Shown here in pieces: positions 26,551 to 36,530 of a DNA stretch of 64,000 bases. Each line of letters starts with the position of its first letter. The first letter of the stretch is position 1. This DNA is from Pseudonocardia oceani. GTDB lineage: Bacteria > Actinomycetota > Actinomycetes > Mycobacteriales > Pseudonocardiaceae. The stretch lies in contig NZ_JADQDF010000001.1 in NCBI RefSeq assembly GCF_019263585.2, positions 5,703,501-5,767,500 of the forward strand, read 5' to 3'. The notes beneath the pieces are model-generated. The model ran no database searches. It had not been told where the DNA came from and worked only from the letters and a program-made list of their open reading frames with translations. A program made the position numbers and the translations under genes.

Positions 26551-27308
26551 GTGCGCTGACGTGCACGGGCGTCGGTCGGGCGTTCGGTGCGCTCAAGGCC
26601 GTCGACGAGGTCGACCTCGTCGTCGAGCCGGGCGCCCGGCACGCCCTGATCGGGCCCAACGGCGCGGGGAAGTCGACGTTCTTCAAGCTGGTCACCGGCA
26701 CGATCAGGGCCGACGCCGGGCGGATCGAGCTGGCCGGCCGCGACGTCACCCGGCTCTCGGAGGTCAAGCGCAGCAGGCTCGGGATGAGCCAGACGCTGCA
26801 GCACTCCAGCCTGTTCTCCTCGATGACGGCGGTGGAGACGCTGACGCTGGCGATCCGGCGCCACACCGCGGGCGGCACGATCCCGCCGTGGCCGCGCCGC
26901 GACCCGGGGCTGCGCGAGCGTGCCGAGGAGCTGCTCGCCGACGTCGGGCTGGCCGGGCGCGGCGACACCGCCGTCCCGTCGCTGTCGCACGGCGAGCGCA
27001 AGCAGCTGGAGGTGGCGCTGGCGCTGGCCTGCCGCCCGTCGCTGCTCCTGCTCGACGAGCCCGCCGCCGGGATGTCGCCCGCCGAGCGCTCGCGGCTGGT
27101 CGAGCTGCTGTCCGGGCTGCCGCCGGAGATCACGGTGCTGTTCGTCGAGCACGACCTGGACCTCGTCTTCGCCCTGGCCGACGCCGTCACCGTGCTGCAC
27201 CTGGGCCGGGTGCTGCTCTCGGGCACGCCCGCCGACGTGCGCGCGAGCGACGCCGTCCGCGAGGCCTACCTCGGCGCCGGGCGCCGCGAGGAGCTGTTCC
27301 TGCGATGA
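26547..27308 (+). CDS. HAAT-family ABC transporter ATP-binding protein (LivG type)
   Basis: A 253-residue ATPase. Walker A is G-P-N-G-A-G-K-S-T, the signature is L-S-H-G-E-R-K-Q-L-E (LivG-like, with His in place of Gly), Walker B is L-L-L-L-D-E-P-A-A-G-M-S and the switch is F-V-E-H-D-L-D-L-V-F. It is about the usual LivG length. ATG overlaps the permease stop. The next ATPase follows after an unusual 70-bp spacer. Confidence 0.9.
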   Translation: MSALTCTGVGRAFGALKAVDEVDLVVEPGARHALIGPNGAGKSTFFKLVTGTIRADAGRIELAGRDVTRLSEVKRSRLGMSQTLQHSSLFSSMTAVETLTLAIRRHTAGGTIPPWPRRDPGLRERAEELLADVGLAGRGDTAVPSLSHGERKQLEVALALACRPSLLLLDEPAAGMSPAERSRLVELLSGLPPEITVLFVEHDLDLVFALADAVTVLHLGRVLLSGTPADVRASDAVREAYLGAGRREELFLR

Positions 27309-27378
27309 GCGAGCTCGCGAGCGAATCATGGGCGCAGCGCTCCGGGCTCATGCCGACCGAGCGCAGCGAGGGAGTGCG
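27309..27378 (+). repeat. Spacer between the two importer ATPases with palindrome and GCGAGCG/GCGCAGCGAG motifs
   Basis: All other joints in this operon overlap or are 4 bp apart. This one has 70 bp. It contains the perfect palindrome GCGAGCTCGC followed by GAGCGAATCATGG, and ends with GAGCGCAGCGAGGGAGTGCG next to the start codon, repeating GAGCG/GCGAG blocks. It looks like an inserted short intergenic repeat that also supplies a ribosome site; I cannot confirm other genomic copies. Confidence 0.45.
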
Positions 27379-28095
27379 ATGAGCCTGCTGGTGGTGCGCG
27401 ACCTCGTCTCGGGCTATGACCGGAGCACGGTGCTGAGCGGGGTCGACCTCGACCTCGCCGCCGGCTCGACGCTCGCGCTGCTGGGGCGCAACGGTGCCGG
27501 CAAGTCGACGCTGGTGATGACGCTGGCCGGCCTGGTGCCGGTGACGTCCGGCTCGGTCGTGCTCGACGGCGTCGAGCTCGCCGGGCGCCGCGCCGACGTC
27601 ATCGCGAAGGCCGGGGTGGCGCTGGTGCCGCAGGGCCGCCGGGTGTGGTCGACGCTGACGGTGGGGGAGCACCTGTCCCTGGCGTCGCGGGCGCGGCGCG
27701 GGCACCGGCACAGCGCGACCTGGACCGTCGACGGCATCCTCGACCTCCTGCCCCGCCTGCGCGAGCGCCGCAAGCAGCTCGCGGGCCAGCTCTCCGGCGG
27801 GGAGCAGCAGATGCTCGCCGTCGCGCGCGCCCTGCTCACCAACCCCCGGCTCGTGCTGCTCGACGAGCCCTCCGACGGCCTCGCCCCCGCGATCGTCGAG
27901 CAGATCGCCGGGGTGGTGACGACGATGCGGGCCGAGGGCGTGGCGGTCCTGCTGGTGGAGCAGGACCTGCACCTGGCCTTCGGTGTGGCGGACGAGGTGG
28001 CGGTGATGGCGCGGGGGGAGATCGTGCACCGGGTGCCGACGGGGGAGTTCCGGCGCGACCCCGACACGGCCCAGCGGCTGCTCGGGGTGGCCTGA
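27379..28095 (+). CDS. HAAT-family ABC transporter ATP-binding protein (LivF type)
   Basis: A 238-residue ATPase, the second nucleotide-binding subunit of the importer. It has G-R-N-G-A-G-K-S-T (Walker A), V-P-Q-G-R-R-V-W-S-T-L-T-V typical of LivF, L-S-G-G-E-Q-Q-M-L (signature), L-V-L-L-D-E-P-S-D-G-L-A-P (Walker B) and V-E-Q-D-L (a switch motif with Gln-Asp and no His, as is usual in LivF). ATG 27379 follows GAGGGAG. It ends just before a tandem repeat that may help stop transcription. Confidence 0.9.
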   Translation: MSLLVVRDLVSGYDRSTVLSGVDLDLAAGSTLALLGRNGAGKSTLVMTLAGLVPVTSGSVVLDGVELAGRRADVIAKAGVALVPQGRRVWSTLTVGEHLSLASRARRGHRHSATWTVDGILDLLPRLRERRKQLAGQLSGGEQQMLAVARALLTNPRLVLLDEPSDGLAPAIVEQIAGVVTTMRAEGVAVLLVEQDLHLAFGVADEVAVMARGEIVHRVPTGEFRRDPDTAQRLLGVA

Positions 28096-28108
28096 CTCTC
28101 GGCGCTCG

Positions 28109-28164
28109 CGCACACGGCCGGCCGCACACGGCCGGCCGCACACGGCCGGCCGCACACGGCCGGC
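28109..28164 (+). repeat. Four perfect tandem copies of a 14-bp unit
   Basis: CGCACACGGCCGGC is repeated exactly four times without spacing (28109-28122, 28123-28136, 28137-28150, 28151-28164), starting 14 bp after the LivF stop. Each junction creates the palindrome GGCCGGCC or CGGCCG, so the transcript can form several alternative GC hairpins, which may serve as a terminator. Confidence 0.9.
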
Positions 28165-28192
28165 CGCGCGGGGGCGGCCGCGCCGGGGTGGG

Positions 28193-28280
28193 CGCTCCCG
28201 CGCGCGTTCCCGGTTGCCGCATGCGTTCCCGGCTCGTGCGCGGCCCCGGGGCCGCGCGGGAGCCTGTTTCGCGCGCGGGA
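28193..28280 (+). repeat. 88-bp direct repeat, copy A
   Basis: Starts CGCTCCCGCGCGCGTTCCCG and ends GCGCGCGGGA. It aligns without gaps to 28617-28704; by eye about 11 of 88 positions differ. Inside, CGCGCGTTCCCG and GCGCGCGGGA face each other, so each copy can fold back on itself. Confidence 0.8.
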
Positions 28281-28491
28281 GGCGCCAGCGGTGCGATCCG
28301 TCACGCGCGGGGTTGCGGTGGTCGCCGGGAGTGTGACGCGGTGGTCGGGCGGAGGGCGCCGGCGGTGCGGTCTCGGCGATCAAGGGCTGATGGTCGCGGT
28401 GACCACCGCCTGCCGCACGCCACGGTCGTCGCGGGAGCTGTGGGTGGGACGGGTGGCGATCACGGGCAGATGGCTCGGCGCGCGCACCTGT

Positions 28492-28529
28492 CGGTCTCCC
28501 GCGCACGTCCGGTGGCGCGCGGGAGACCG
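28492..28529 (+). repeat. 13-bp inverted repeat in the gene-free region
   Basis: CGGTCTCCCGCGC (28492-28504) pairs exactly with GCGCGGGAGACCG (28517-28529) across 12 nt. The left arm overlaps the 25-nt segment (28482-28506) that is nearly identical to 53426-53450. Confidence 0.8.
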
Positions 28530-28616
28530 GAGGGTGCGCAGTCGGCGCGGACGTGCGCGCCGCCGTCGGCCCTTCCGAGCTGCGGGTCGCGCCGGCCGCA
28601 CAGCACGGCCGGCCCT

Positions 28617-28704
28617 CGCTCCCGCGCGCGTTCCCGGTTGCCGCGCGCGTTCCCCGCTCCTGCGAGGCCCCGGCGGCGCGCGGGACCCTGTCCGGCGCGC
28701 GGGA
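28617..28704 (+). repeat. 88-bp direct repeat, copy B
   Basis: Second copy of the element at 28193-28280, same orientation, 424 bp away, no gaps, about 87 percent identical by eye. It begins right after another GGCCGGCC word. Confidence 0.8.
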
Positions 28705-28852
28705 CCCGGCTCGGCGCGCGGGAACGGCGGCGGCGTCGGCCCGCGGAACGGCCGGGCCGCGGGCGGCGCGACCCGTCACGGAGCAGTGCGTGATCGCCGG
28801 AAGCGTGACGCTGTGGTCCTGCGGACGGCGGCGATCCGGGGAGGGGCGGACC

Positions 28853-29254
28853 TCAGCCCGTGACCAGCACCGTCCGGATCGGCACGGCATCACGCAGCAG
28901 CCGGGTGACCGGCGTGTTGTCGATCTCCACCGACAGCTGCTCCCGCAGGTCCGGCTCCACCGCCCCGACCACCGTCACCCGCCGCTCCAGCATCGGGCTG
29001 GACCCGCCACGGACCGACACCCGCACCGTCACCTCGCCCGGCTCCACGCGCCAGCGGTGCAGGAACGTCCGCACCGACATCACCGTGCACGAGGACAGCG
29101 AGGCGGCCAGCAGGCCGAAGGGTGTGGCGCCGGTCGGCTCGGCGTCGTCGTCGGGGACGGCGCAGCTCAACGAGTACCCGTTGACCTCGACGTCGGTGTC
29201 GCGGCCCGCGCCGTCGGCGAGACGGGCGGTGGACCACACGTTCGGTTCTCCCAC
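28853..29254 (-). CDS. OsmC family protein
   Basis: A 133-residue OsmC/YhfA-type protein, a fold found in thiol-dependent peroxidases of organic hydroperoxides. It shows G-Y-S-L-S-C-A-V-P, then P-T-G-A-T-P-F-G-L-L-A-A-S-L-S-S-C-T-V-M-S-V with a conserved Cys on the central helix. Only this Cys is well placed; the second catalytic Cys of Ohr-type enzymes is not obvious, so peroxidase activity is uncertain. The start is GTG at 29254. It is divergent from the DUF2617 gene and ends at the repeat-rich region. Confidence 0.8.
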   Translation of the reverse strand: MGEPNVWSTARLADGAGRDTDVEVNGYSLSCAVPDDDAEPTGATPFGLLAASLSSCTVMSVRTFLHRWRVEPGEVTVRVSVRGGSSPMLERRVTVVGAVEPDLREQLSVEIDNTPVTRLLRDAVPIRTVLVTG

Positions 29255-29391
29255 CGGCCGACCCTAGCCCGTCGACCCCGGACAGCCGCCTCGGTGATCC
29301 GGGGCTCCGTCACGGTGGCGCAACGATCGGCGCCGGGGAACCGGCCACCCGGTACGTTCCCGGCACTCGCATGATCACAGGGAGAACGAGG

Positions 29392-29898
29392 ATGACGCTG
29401 CACCGGCTGCGGGTGCTGCCGCGTGACGTCGCCGCCGACGCGCTGGGCCTGCTCCTCGACGCACCCGTCCCCCCGGTCCTCGCCGAGCTGGCGCTGGAGC
29501 ACGAGGGGCAGCGGCTCGTGCTGGGCGTCCTCGGCGCCTCGCACGCCGTCACGGCCACCGCGGGGGCCGACCGGCTCACCGAGCAGGTCTCCTGCGACGC
29601 CGTGGCCGCGGGCGGGCGGCCCCTGCCGCGCAGCGCCCGTTCGGGGGGCTACCGCATGACCTCGCAGAGCGCGACCGTCCCCACGGCCGACCTGGCCGCC
29701 ACCGCGGCGGACCTGCGCGCCCGCGCGGCCGACGACGAGTCGTGGATCTGCGGCGCGTTCCCCGGCGACGGGGCCGCGCTCACCGCGCTGACCGGCGCAC
29801 CGGTGCCCACCGGCGGCTGGGCCTGGCGCACCTGGCACCTCTACCCCGGACCCGAGGAGGGCGTGATCGTGACGACGCGGAGCAGGTGGACGCCGTGA
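29392..29898 (+). CDS. DUF2617 family protein
   Basis: A 168-residue cytoplasmic protein resembling DUF2617. It has a start rich in Leu and Val (M-T-L-H-R-L-R-V-L-P), the strand L-E-H-E-G-Q-R-L-V-L-G-V-L-G-A-S-H, then W-I-C-G-A-F-P-G and W-A-W-R-T-W-H-L-Y-P near the C terminus. Function is unknown. ATG 29392 follows GGGAGAACGAGG. It is the first of four genes with overlapping or close joints (DUF2617, DUF4247, DUF350, aminopropyltransferase), a grouping I recall from other actinomycetes. A role tied to the membrane or polyamines is inference. Confidence 0.7.
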   Translation: MTLHRLRVLPRDVAADALGLLLDAPVPPVLAELALEHEGQRLVLGVLGASHAVTATAGADRLTEQVSCDAVAAGGRPLPRSARSGGYRMTSQSATVPTADLAATAADLRARAADDESWICGAFPGDGAALTALTGAPVPTGGWAWRTWHLYPGPEEGVIVTTRSRWTP

Positions 29899-30296
29899 GG
29901 CGGCACGCGGGACGGTGGGCGGCCGCGGCGGTGTCGCTCGCCCTGCTGACCGGCTGCGGCGCCGGCTCGGACGTCCGCGGCTTCCTCGACGACACCTTCG
30001 ACGAGCAGAGCGAGTCCGGCGACACCAGCACCTACCTGGCCGCCGCACCGGTCGCCGCGGCGGCCTCGCAGATCGCCGGGGCCGTGCCGCCCGCGGCGCA
30101 GGCGAGCGACGCGGGCAGCGAGTACCTGCGCTTCGACGACGACATCGTCGTGGTCAGCCCGGCGAGCGGTGGCAGCACCGTCCGCGTCGAGGACCTCGAC
30201 GGCGCCTACCGCGACGGCTCCTACGCCTACCTCGGCCAGGGCTTCACCCCCGGTTCCCCGGCCGCCACCGATGACGACGACGACGACGTGAAGTGA
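29895..30296 (+). CDS. DUF4247-like lipoprotein
   Basis: A 133-residue secreted lipoprotein. R-R-H-A-G-R-W then a hydrophobic run and lipobox L-L-T-G-C. The mature part resembles DUF4247: V-R-G-F-L-D-D-T-F, Y-L-R-F-D-D-D-I-V-V-V, and Y-A-Y-L-G-Q-G-F-x-P-G. It ends in a run of acidic residues (D-D-D-D-D-D-V-K). The GTG start overlaps the DUF2617 stop, and its own stop overlaps the DUF350 start, both as GTGA. Function is unknown. Confidence 0.7.
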   Translation: MRRHAGRWAAAAVSLALLTGCGAGSDVRGFLDDTFDEQSESGDTSTYLAAAPVAAAASQIAGAVPPAAQASDAGSEYLRFDDDIVVVSPASGGSTVRVEDLDGAYRDGSYAYLGQGFTPGSPAATDDDDDDVK

Positions 30297-30754
30297 GGAT
30301 GATCTTCGCCATGGAGTTCGGATCCGTGGACGCCACCCTGCTCGGTCAGGGCGTGCTCGCCACCCTGCTGTACTTCGTCGTCGGGTTCGCCGTGCTGGCG
30401 CTGGGCTTCGTCGCGCTCGACGTGCTGACGCCGGGCAACCTACGCCGCCAGGTCTACACCGACCGCAACCCCAACGCCGCGGTCCTGCTCGCGGCCAACC
30501 ACCTGGCGCTGGCGCTGATCGTCGTCACGGCCATCCTGACCAGCGACGACTCGCTGGGTCAGGGCCTCGTCGACTCGCTGGTCTACGGCCTGCTCGGCGT
30601 GGTCCTGCAGGGTGTGGCGCTGCGGCTGCTCGACGCGTTCGTGCCGGGCCACCTGCGCGCGCTGGTCACCGAGACCCGCATGAGCGGCGCGGCCTGGGCC
30701 GTCGGGTCGAGCCTGCTCGCGATCGGGGCGGTGAACGCGGCGGCCCTCTCGTGA
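30293..30754 (+). CDS. DUF350 (YjfL-like) membrane protein
   Basis: A 153-residue protein with four predicted helices and the DUF350 pattern: L-Y-F-V-V-G-F-A-V-L-A-L-G-F-V-A-L-D, L-T-P-G-N-L-R, then N-P-N-A-A-V-L-L-A-A-N-H-L-A. It is repeated in a second half with G-L-L-G-V-V-L-Q-G-V. It may start at GTG 30293 (overlap) or ATG 30299 or 30311. In other bacteria YjfL-like proteins are found with polyamine-related enzymes and phage-shock-type membrane stress genes (family knowledge), which fits the neighbour here. Confidence 0.8.
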   Translation: MRMIFAMEFGSVDATLLGQGVLATLLYFVVGFAVLALGFVALDVLTPGNLRRQVYTDRNPNAAVLLAANHLALALIVVTAILTSDDSLGQGLVDSLVYGLLGVVLQGVALRLLDAFVPGHLRALVTETRMSGAAWAVGSSLLAIGAVNAAALS

Positions 30755-30790
30755 CAGAGGTGCCGGGGCCGTGACGGCAGGATCGGGGTC

Positions 30791-32347
30791 GTGACCGCCC
30801 CACCCGTCCTCGACGTCCCCGCCGACGCCCCGCCGCTGGGGTCGCGCCGGGCGCGCCCGCTCCTGCTCGCCGCGGTCGCGGTGTGCGCGGCGTGCGGGCT
30901 GGTCTACGAGCTGGTGCTGCTCACCCTGGCCGTGACGCTCGCCGGGGGCGGCATCGCGGTCACCTCGCTCATCGTCGCCGGGTTCGTCGCGGCGCTCGGC
31001 GTCGGCGCGCTGGCGGCCAAGCCGCTGCTGCCGCACGCGGCGCCGGCGTTCGTCGCGATCGAGATCGTGCTCGGGGTGGTCGGCGGGCTCTCGGCCACCG
31101 CGCTCTACGTCGCCTTCTCCTTCCACGGCACGAGCAGCGCCGTGCTCGTGCTGGCCACCGCCGTGATCGGGGTGCTCGTCGGCGCCGAGGTGCCGCTGCT
31201 CATGACGCTGCTCGCGGGCGACGGCCGCTCCGCCGGGCGGCTCGTCGCCGACCTCAACGCCGCCGACTACGCGGGCGCGCTCGTCGGCGGACTGGCCTGG
31301 CCGTTCGTGCTGCTGCCGCTGGTCGGGCAGATCCGCGGGTCGGCCGTGACGGGGATGGTCAACCTGGTGGCCGCCGCCGTCGTCGCGGCGTTCGTGCTGC
31401 GCGGACAGCTGCGCGTGCGGGCGCGGGCGGTCGCCACGGCGGCGCTGCTCGTGGCGGCCACCGGGCTCGCCGTGCTGCTCGTGCAGGCCCAGGACATCGT
31501 CGAGACCTCGCGCCAGCGGCTCTACGCCGACCCCGTCGTCGTCGACCTGACGTCGGCCTACCAGCAGATCGTGGTCACCGAGCGGGGCGACGACGTGCGC
31601 CTCTACCTCGACGGCGACCTCCAGTTCTCCAGCGTCGACGAGCACCGCTACACCGAGGCCCTCGTCCACCCCGTGCTGTCGCGCGACCCGGCCCGGGTGC
31701 TCGTGCTCGGCGGCGGCGACGGCCTCGCGGCCCGCGAGCTGCTGCGCCACCCGTCGGTCACCGAGGTGGTGCAGGTCGAGCTGGACCCCGCCGTGCTCGA
31801 CCTGGCCCGCACCCGCCTGGGCGAGCTCAACGACCACGCGCTGGACGACCCGCGCGTGCGGCTCGTCGTCGACGACGGGTTCCGCTGGCTGCGCGAGGCG
31901 GCGCCGGGCACCTTCGACGCGGTGGTCGTCGACCTCCCCGACCCCGACACCCCCGTGCTCGGGCGGCTGTACTCCACGGAGTTCTACGGCCTCGTCGCCC
32001 GCGCGCTGACCCCGGACGGGCAGCTCGTGGTGCAGTCGGGCAGCCCCTACTCGACGCCGCAGGCCTACTGGCGCACGGTGTCGACCGTCGCGTCGGCCGG
32101 GCTCGGCGTCACCCCGTACCACGTGCACGTGCCCAGCTTCGGCGACTGGGGCTTCACGCTCGCGGCACCCGGCGGCCCGCCGGGGCTCACGCTGTCGCCG
32201 CGGGCCCCGGAGCTGCGGTTCCTCGACGAGGCCGGGCTCGCGGCCGCCGCGGTGTTCCCGCGCGACCGGCCGCCCCTCGACCTGGAGCCGTCCACGCTGG
32301 ACCGGCCGCTGATCGTCGACGACACCCGCGCGGGTTACGTGCGCTGA
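30791..32347 (+). CDS. Membrane-fused polyamine aminopropyltransferase (spermidine synthase-like)
   Basis: A 518-residue protein. Residues about 20-225 hold seven or so membrane helices. The C-terminal half is a spermidine-synthase-like domain, with Y-Q-Q-I-V-V-T, Y-L-D-G-D-L-Q-F-S-S-x-D-E-H-R-Y-T-E-A-L, the SAM-type loop V-L-G-G-G-D-G-L-A-A-R-E, and V-V-V-D-L-P-D-P-D-T-P. The reaction would be aminopropyl transfer from decarboxylated SAM to a diamine, or a related transfer at the membrane; the true substrate is not known for these fused forms. GTG start 36 bp after the DUF350 gene. Confidence 0.85.
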   Translation: MTAPPVLDVPADAPPLGSRRARPLLLAAVAVCAACGLVYELVLLTLAVTLAGGGIAVTSLIVAGFVAALGVGALAAKPLLPHAAPAFVAIEIVLGVVGGLSATALYVAFSFHGTSSAVLVLATAVIGVLVGAEVPLLMTLLAGDGRSAGRLVADLNAADYAGALVGGLAWPFVLLPLVGQIRGSAVTGMVNLVAAAVVAAFVLRGQLRVRARAVATAALLVAATGLAVLLVQAQDIVETSRQRLYADPVVVDLTSAYQQIVVTERGDDVRLYLDGDLQFSSVDEHRYTEALVHPVLSRDPARVLVLGGGDGLAARELLRHPSVTEVVQVELDPAVLDLARTRLGELNDHALDDPRVRLVVDDGFRWLREAAPGTFDAVVVDLPDPDTPVLGRLYSTEFYGLVARALTPDGQLVVQSGSPYSTPQAYWRTVSTVASAGLGVTPYHVHVPSFGDWGFTLAAPGGPPGLTLSPRAPELRFLDEAGLAAAAVFPRDRPPLDLEPSTLDRPLIVDDTRAGYVR

Positions 32348-32353
32348 GCGCCC

Positions 32354-32398
32354 GCCTGGACCGCCTGGACCGCCCGGACCGCCCGGACCGCCCGGACC
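32354..32398 (+). repeat. Five tandem copies of a 9-bp unit
   Basis: GCCTGGACC twice, then GCCCGGACC three times, without spacing, beginning 7 bp after the aminopropyltransferase stop. It lies just upstream of the degenerate SMI1/KNR4-like sequence and may mark the deletion or slippage that truncated it. Confidence 0.85.
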
Positions 32399-32431
32399 GC
32401 GCGCCGCTGCCGGGTTCGACGTCGCCCGCGC

Positions 32432-32812
32432 CTGAACCCGCCCGCCACCGCCGCGGCGGTGGCCGGCGCGCAGGAGTCGTCCGGCGTCCGGTTCCCCGCG
32501 GAGCTCGCGGCGCTGTACGCGCTCGCCGGCGGGCAGGGGCCGTCGCCGGAGGACCCGCAGGTGCTCCCGCACCACCTCCTGCCCGTCGCGGAGACCCGGT
32601 CCGCCGCGCCTACCGGCTCGCGGGGTGGTGGCCGCGTGGGACGGTCGGGCAGGTCGTCGTGGCCGGTCGCGACGAGGACGAGCGCCGCGTCCTCGCGCCC
32701 GGCCCGGCCGCGTACCTGCGCGCCCTCGCGGCCGCCGACCTGGAGTCCGACGAGGTCGGCGACGACGTCGTGCGGTGGGACACCCCGGCCTGCGCTGACG
32801 GGGCCGTCCGGC
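32432..32812 (+). pseudogene. Degenerate SMI1/KNR4-like gene (truncated and frameshifted)
   Basis: Two frames together spell a recognisable SMI1/KNR4-type domain. The first (from 32432) reads L-N-P-P-A-T-A-A-A-V, then G-V-R-F-P-A-E-L-A-A-L-Y-A-L-A-G-G-Q and L-L-P-V-A-E-T. Near 32,595 the match moves to another frame, equivalent to loss of one base, and continues A-Y-R-L-A-G-W-W-P-R-G, A-Y-L-R-A-L and W-D-T-P. No start codon or normal N terminus precedes the first part. SMI1/KNR4 proteins are often immunity proteins of toxin systems, but no toxin is nearby. A sequencing error could explain the frameshift, not the missing 5' end. Confidence 0.5.
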
Positions 32813-32959
32813 GCAGCGGGAGGACCGGTCGCCGTCGCGGACGGCTGCACCGCCGGCCCCCGGCGGGCCGGTCCGCCGGCGTCCTGATCGGACGCGGATC
32901 CCGGCTGACCTGCAGTTCCGGCGAGCGGCGCCGACCGGACGAGGGCCCGCCGACCGTGA

Positions 32960-32975
32960 TCGAACGTCTGTGCGA
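32960..32975. promoter_or_regulatory. LexA-like SOS box upstream of uvrA
   Basis: TCGAACGTCTGTGCGA: a perfect left half TCGAAC, 4-bp spacer, and right half GTGCGA differing by one base from GTTCGA. The actinobacterial SOS consensus is TCGAAC-N4-GTTCGA. It lies 102 bp upstream of the uvrA GTG, with a -10-like TAGCAT at 33013-33018 between them. Confidence 0.65.
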
Positions 32976-33076
32976 TCCTCGTGGTCGGCGCGTGGTTGTC
33001 GGTGCCCCTGCCTAGCATGGAGGGACCGGCGCGAGCACCGCCGGTTCGTCCCCTTCCGGACACAGGAGGCCCTTCC

Positions 33077-35998
<2,922 letters not shown>

Positions 35999-36117
35999 GC
36001 CCGGCCGCCGGCCCGGTCGGGGTCCGCCCCGGCGCTCCGGTTGGGTCCCGCCCCGGCGGGTAGCCGTCCGGCATCCCGGCGGGAGGTCCGCCGGGAGCCG
36101 ACGCGGGGAGGACCACG

Positions 36118-36348
36118 ATGACCCAGGGAACAGGCGGCCAGGACCGGGGCGGCACCGTCCCGCCGGGCACGAACACCGAGCGGGTGGCGCCCAACCCGGC
36201 GGGCATCCCGCAGCCCGACCCGCCGGAGGGCGGCGCCGCGGCCGACCCGGACAGCCCCGACCCGGCCGACCTCGCGCCGGGCTTCGGCGGCGACTCCGAG
36301 AGCAAGCCGGAAGGCACCGTCGAGGGCGATCTGGGCGACGGTTCGTAA
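36118..36348 (+). CDS. Pro/Gly/Asp-rich small hypothetical protein
   Basis: A 76-residue acidic, probably disordered protein (P-P-G-T-N-T, P-Q-P-D-P-P-E-G-G, P-D-S-P-D-P-A-D) with no Cys, no hydrophobic segment and no recognised domain. ATG at 36118 follows GGGGAGGACC with good spacing, which is the main support that it is real. It stands alone between uvrA and the next regulatory region. Function unknown. Confidence 0.5.
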   Translation: MTQGTGGQDRGGTVPPGTNTERVAPNPAGIPQPDPPEGGAAADPDSPDPADLAPGFGGDSESKPEGTVEGDLGDGS

Positions 36349-36382
36349 TCGTCCCCCTACTGGCGGTCACCCGTCCCGCCGC

Positions 36383-36444
36383 CTGCCGCCGATAGGTGCG
36401 GCAGGTTGGACCAATCGGGTGCGGCAGACGTCTGATGCTGCCGC
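36383..36444. promoter_or_regulatory. Array of four CTGCCGC/GCGGCAG half-sites
   Basis: CTGCCGC (36383-36389), GCGGCAG (36398-36404), GCGGCAG (36421-36427) and CTGCCGC (36438-36444) form two imperfectly spaced palindromes in mirror order. The central pair is part of a 10-bp direct repeat GGTGCGGCAG with 23-bp period. The site lies 87-148 bp upstream of the next start, where an operator is expected. Confidence 0.5.
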
Positions 36445-36530
36445 GACCCGTGGATCACCGTCCGAAACGCTGTTACGACTGAATGGGCGGCGGGCAGCGG
36501 CCCGCCGCCCGGACGGTCGGCGGGGGTCGG

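Larger units (their letters stand above)
28096..28852. other. Gene-free, repeat-rich region
   Basis: About 757 bp between the LivF stop and the OsmC stop in which no frame looks coding. It contains a 14-bp tandem repeat, an 88-bp direct repeat pair, a 13-bp hairpin, and many copies in both directions of the word CTCCCGCGCG or close variants. A block at about 28,330-28,510 resembles the gene-free stretch at 53.3-53.45 kb. A second internal similarity joins about 28,294-28,353 (GCGATCCGTCACG through GGTCGGGCGGA) with about 28,768-28,825 (GCGACCCGTCACG through GTCCTGCGGA). Confidence 0.7.

Noticed and set aside
28109..28164. Tandem repeat as a CRISPR array
   Set aside because: Units are 14 bp and contiguous with no spacers, and no cas genes are in the window.
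28291..28863. Possible coding frame in the repeat-rich gap
   Set aside because: Arg/Gly/Ala-rich translation, no motif, no ribosome site, and it is built from duplicated non-coding blocks.
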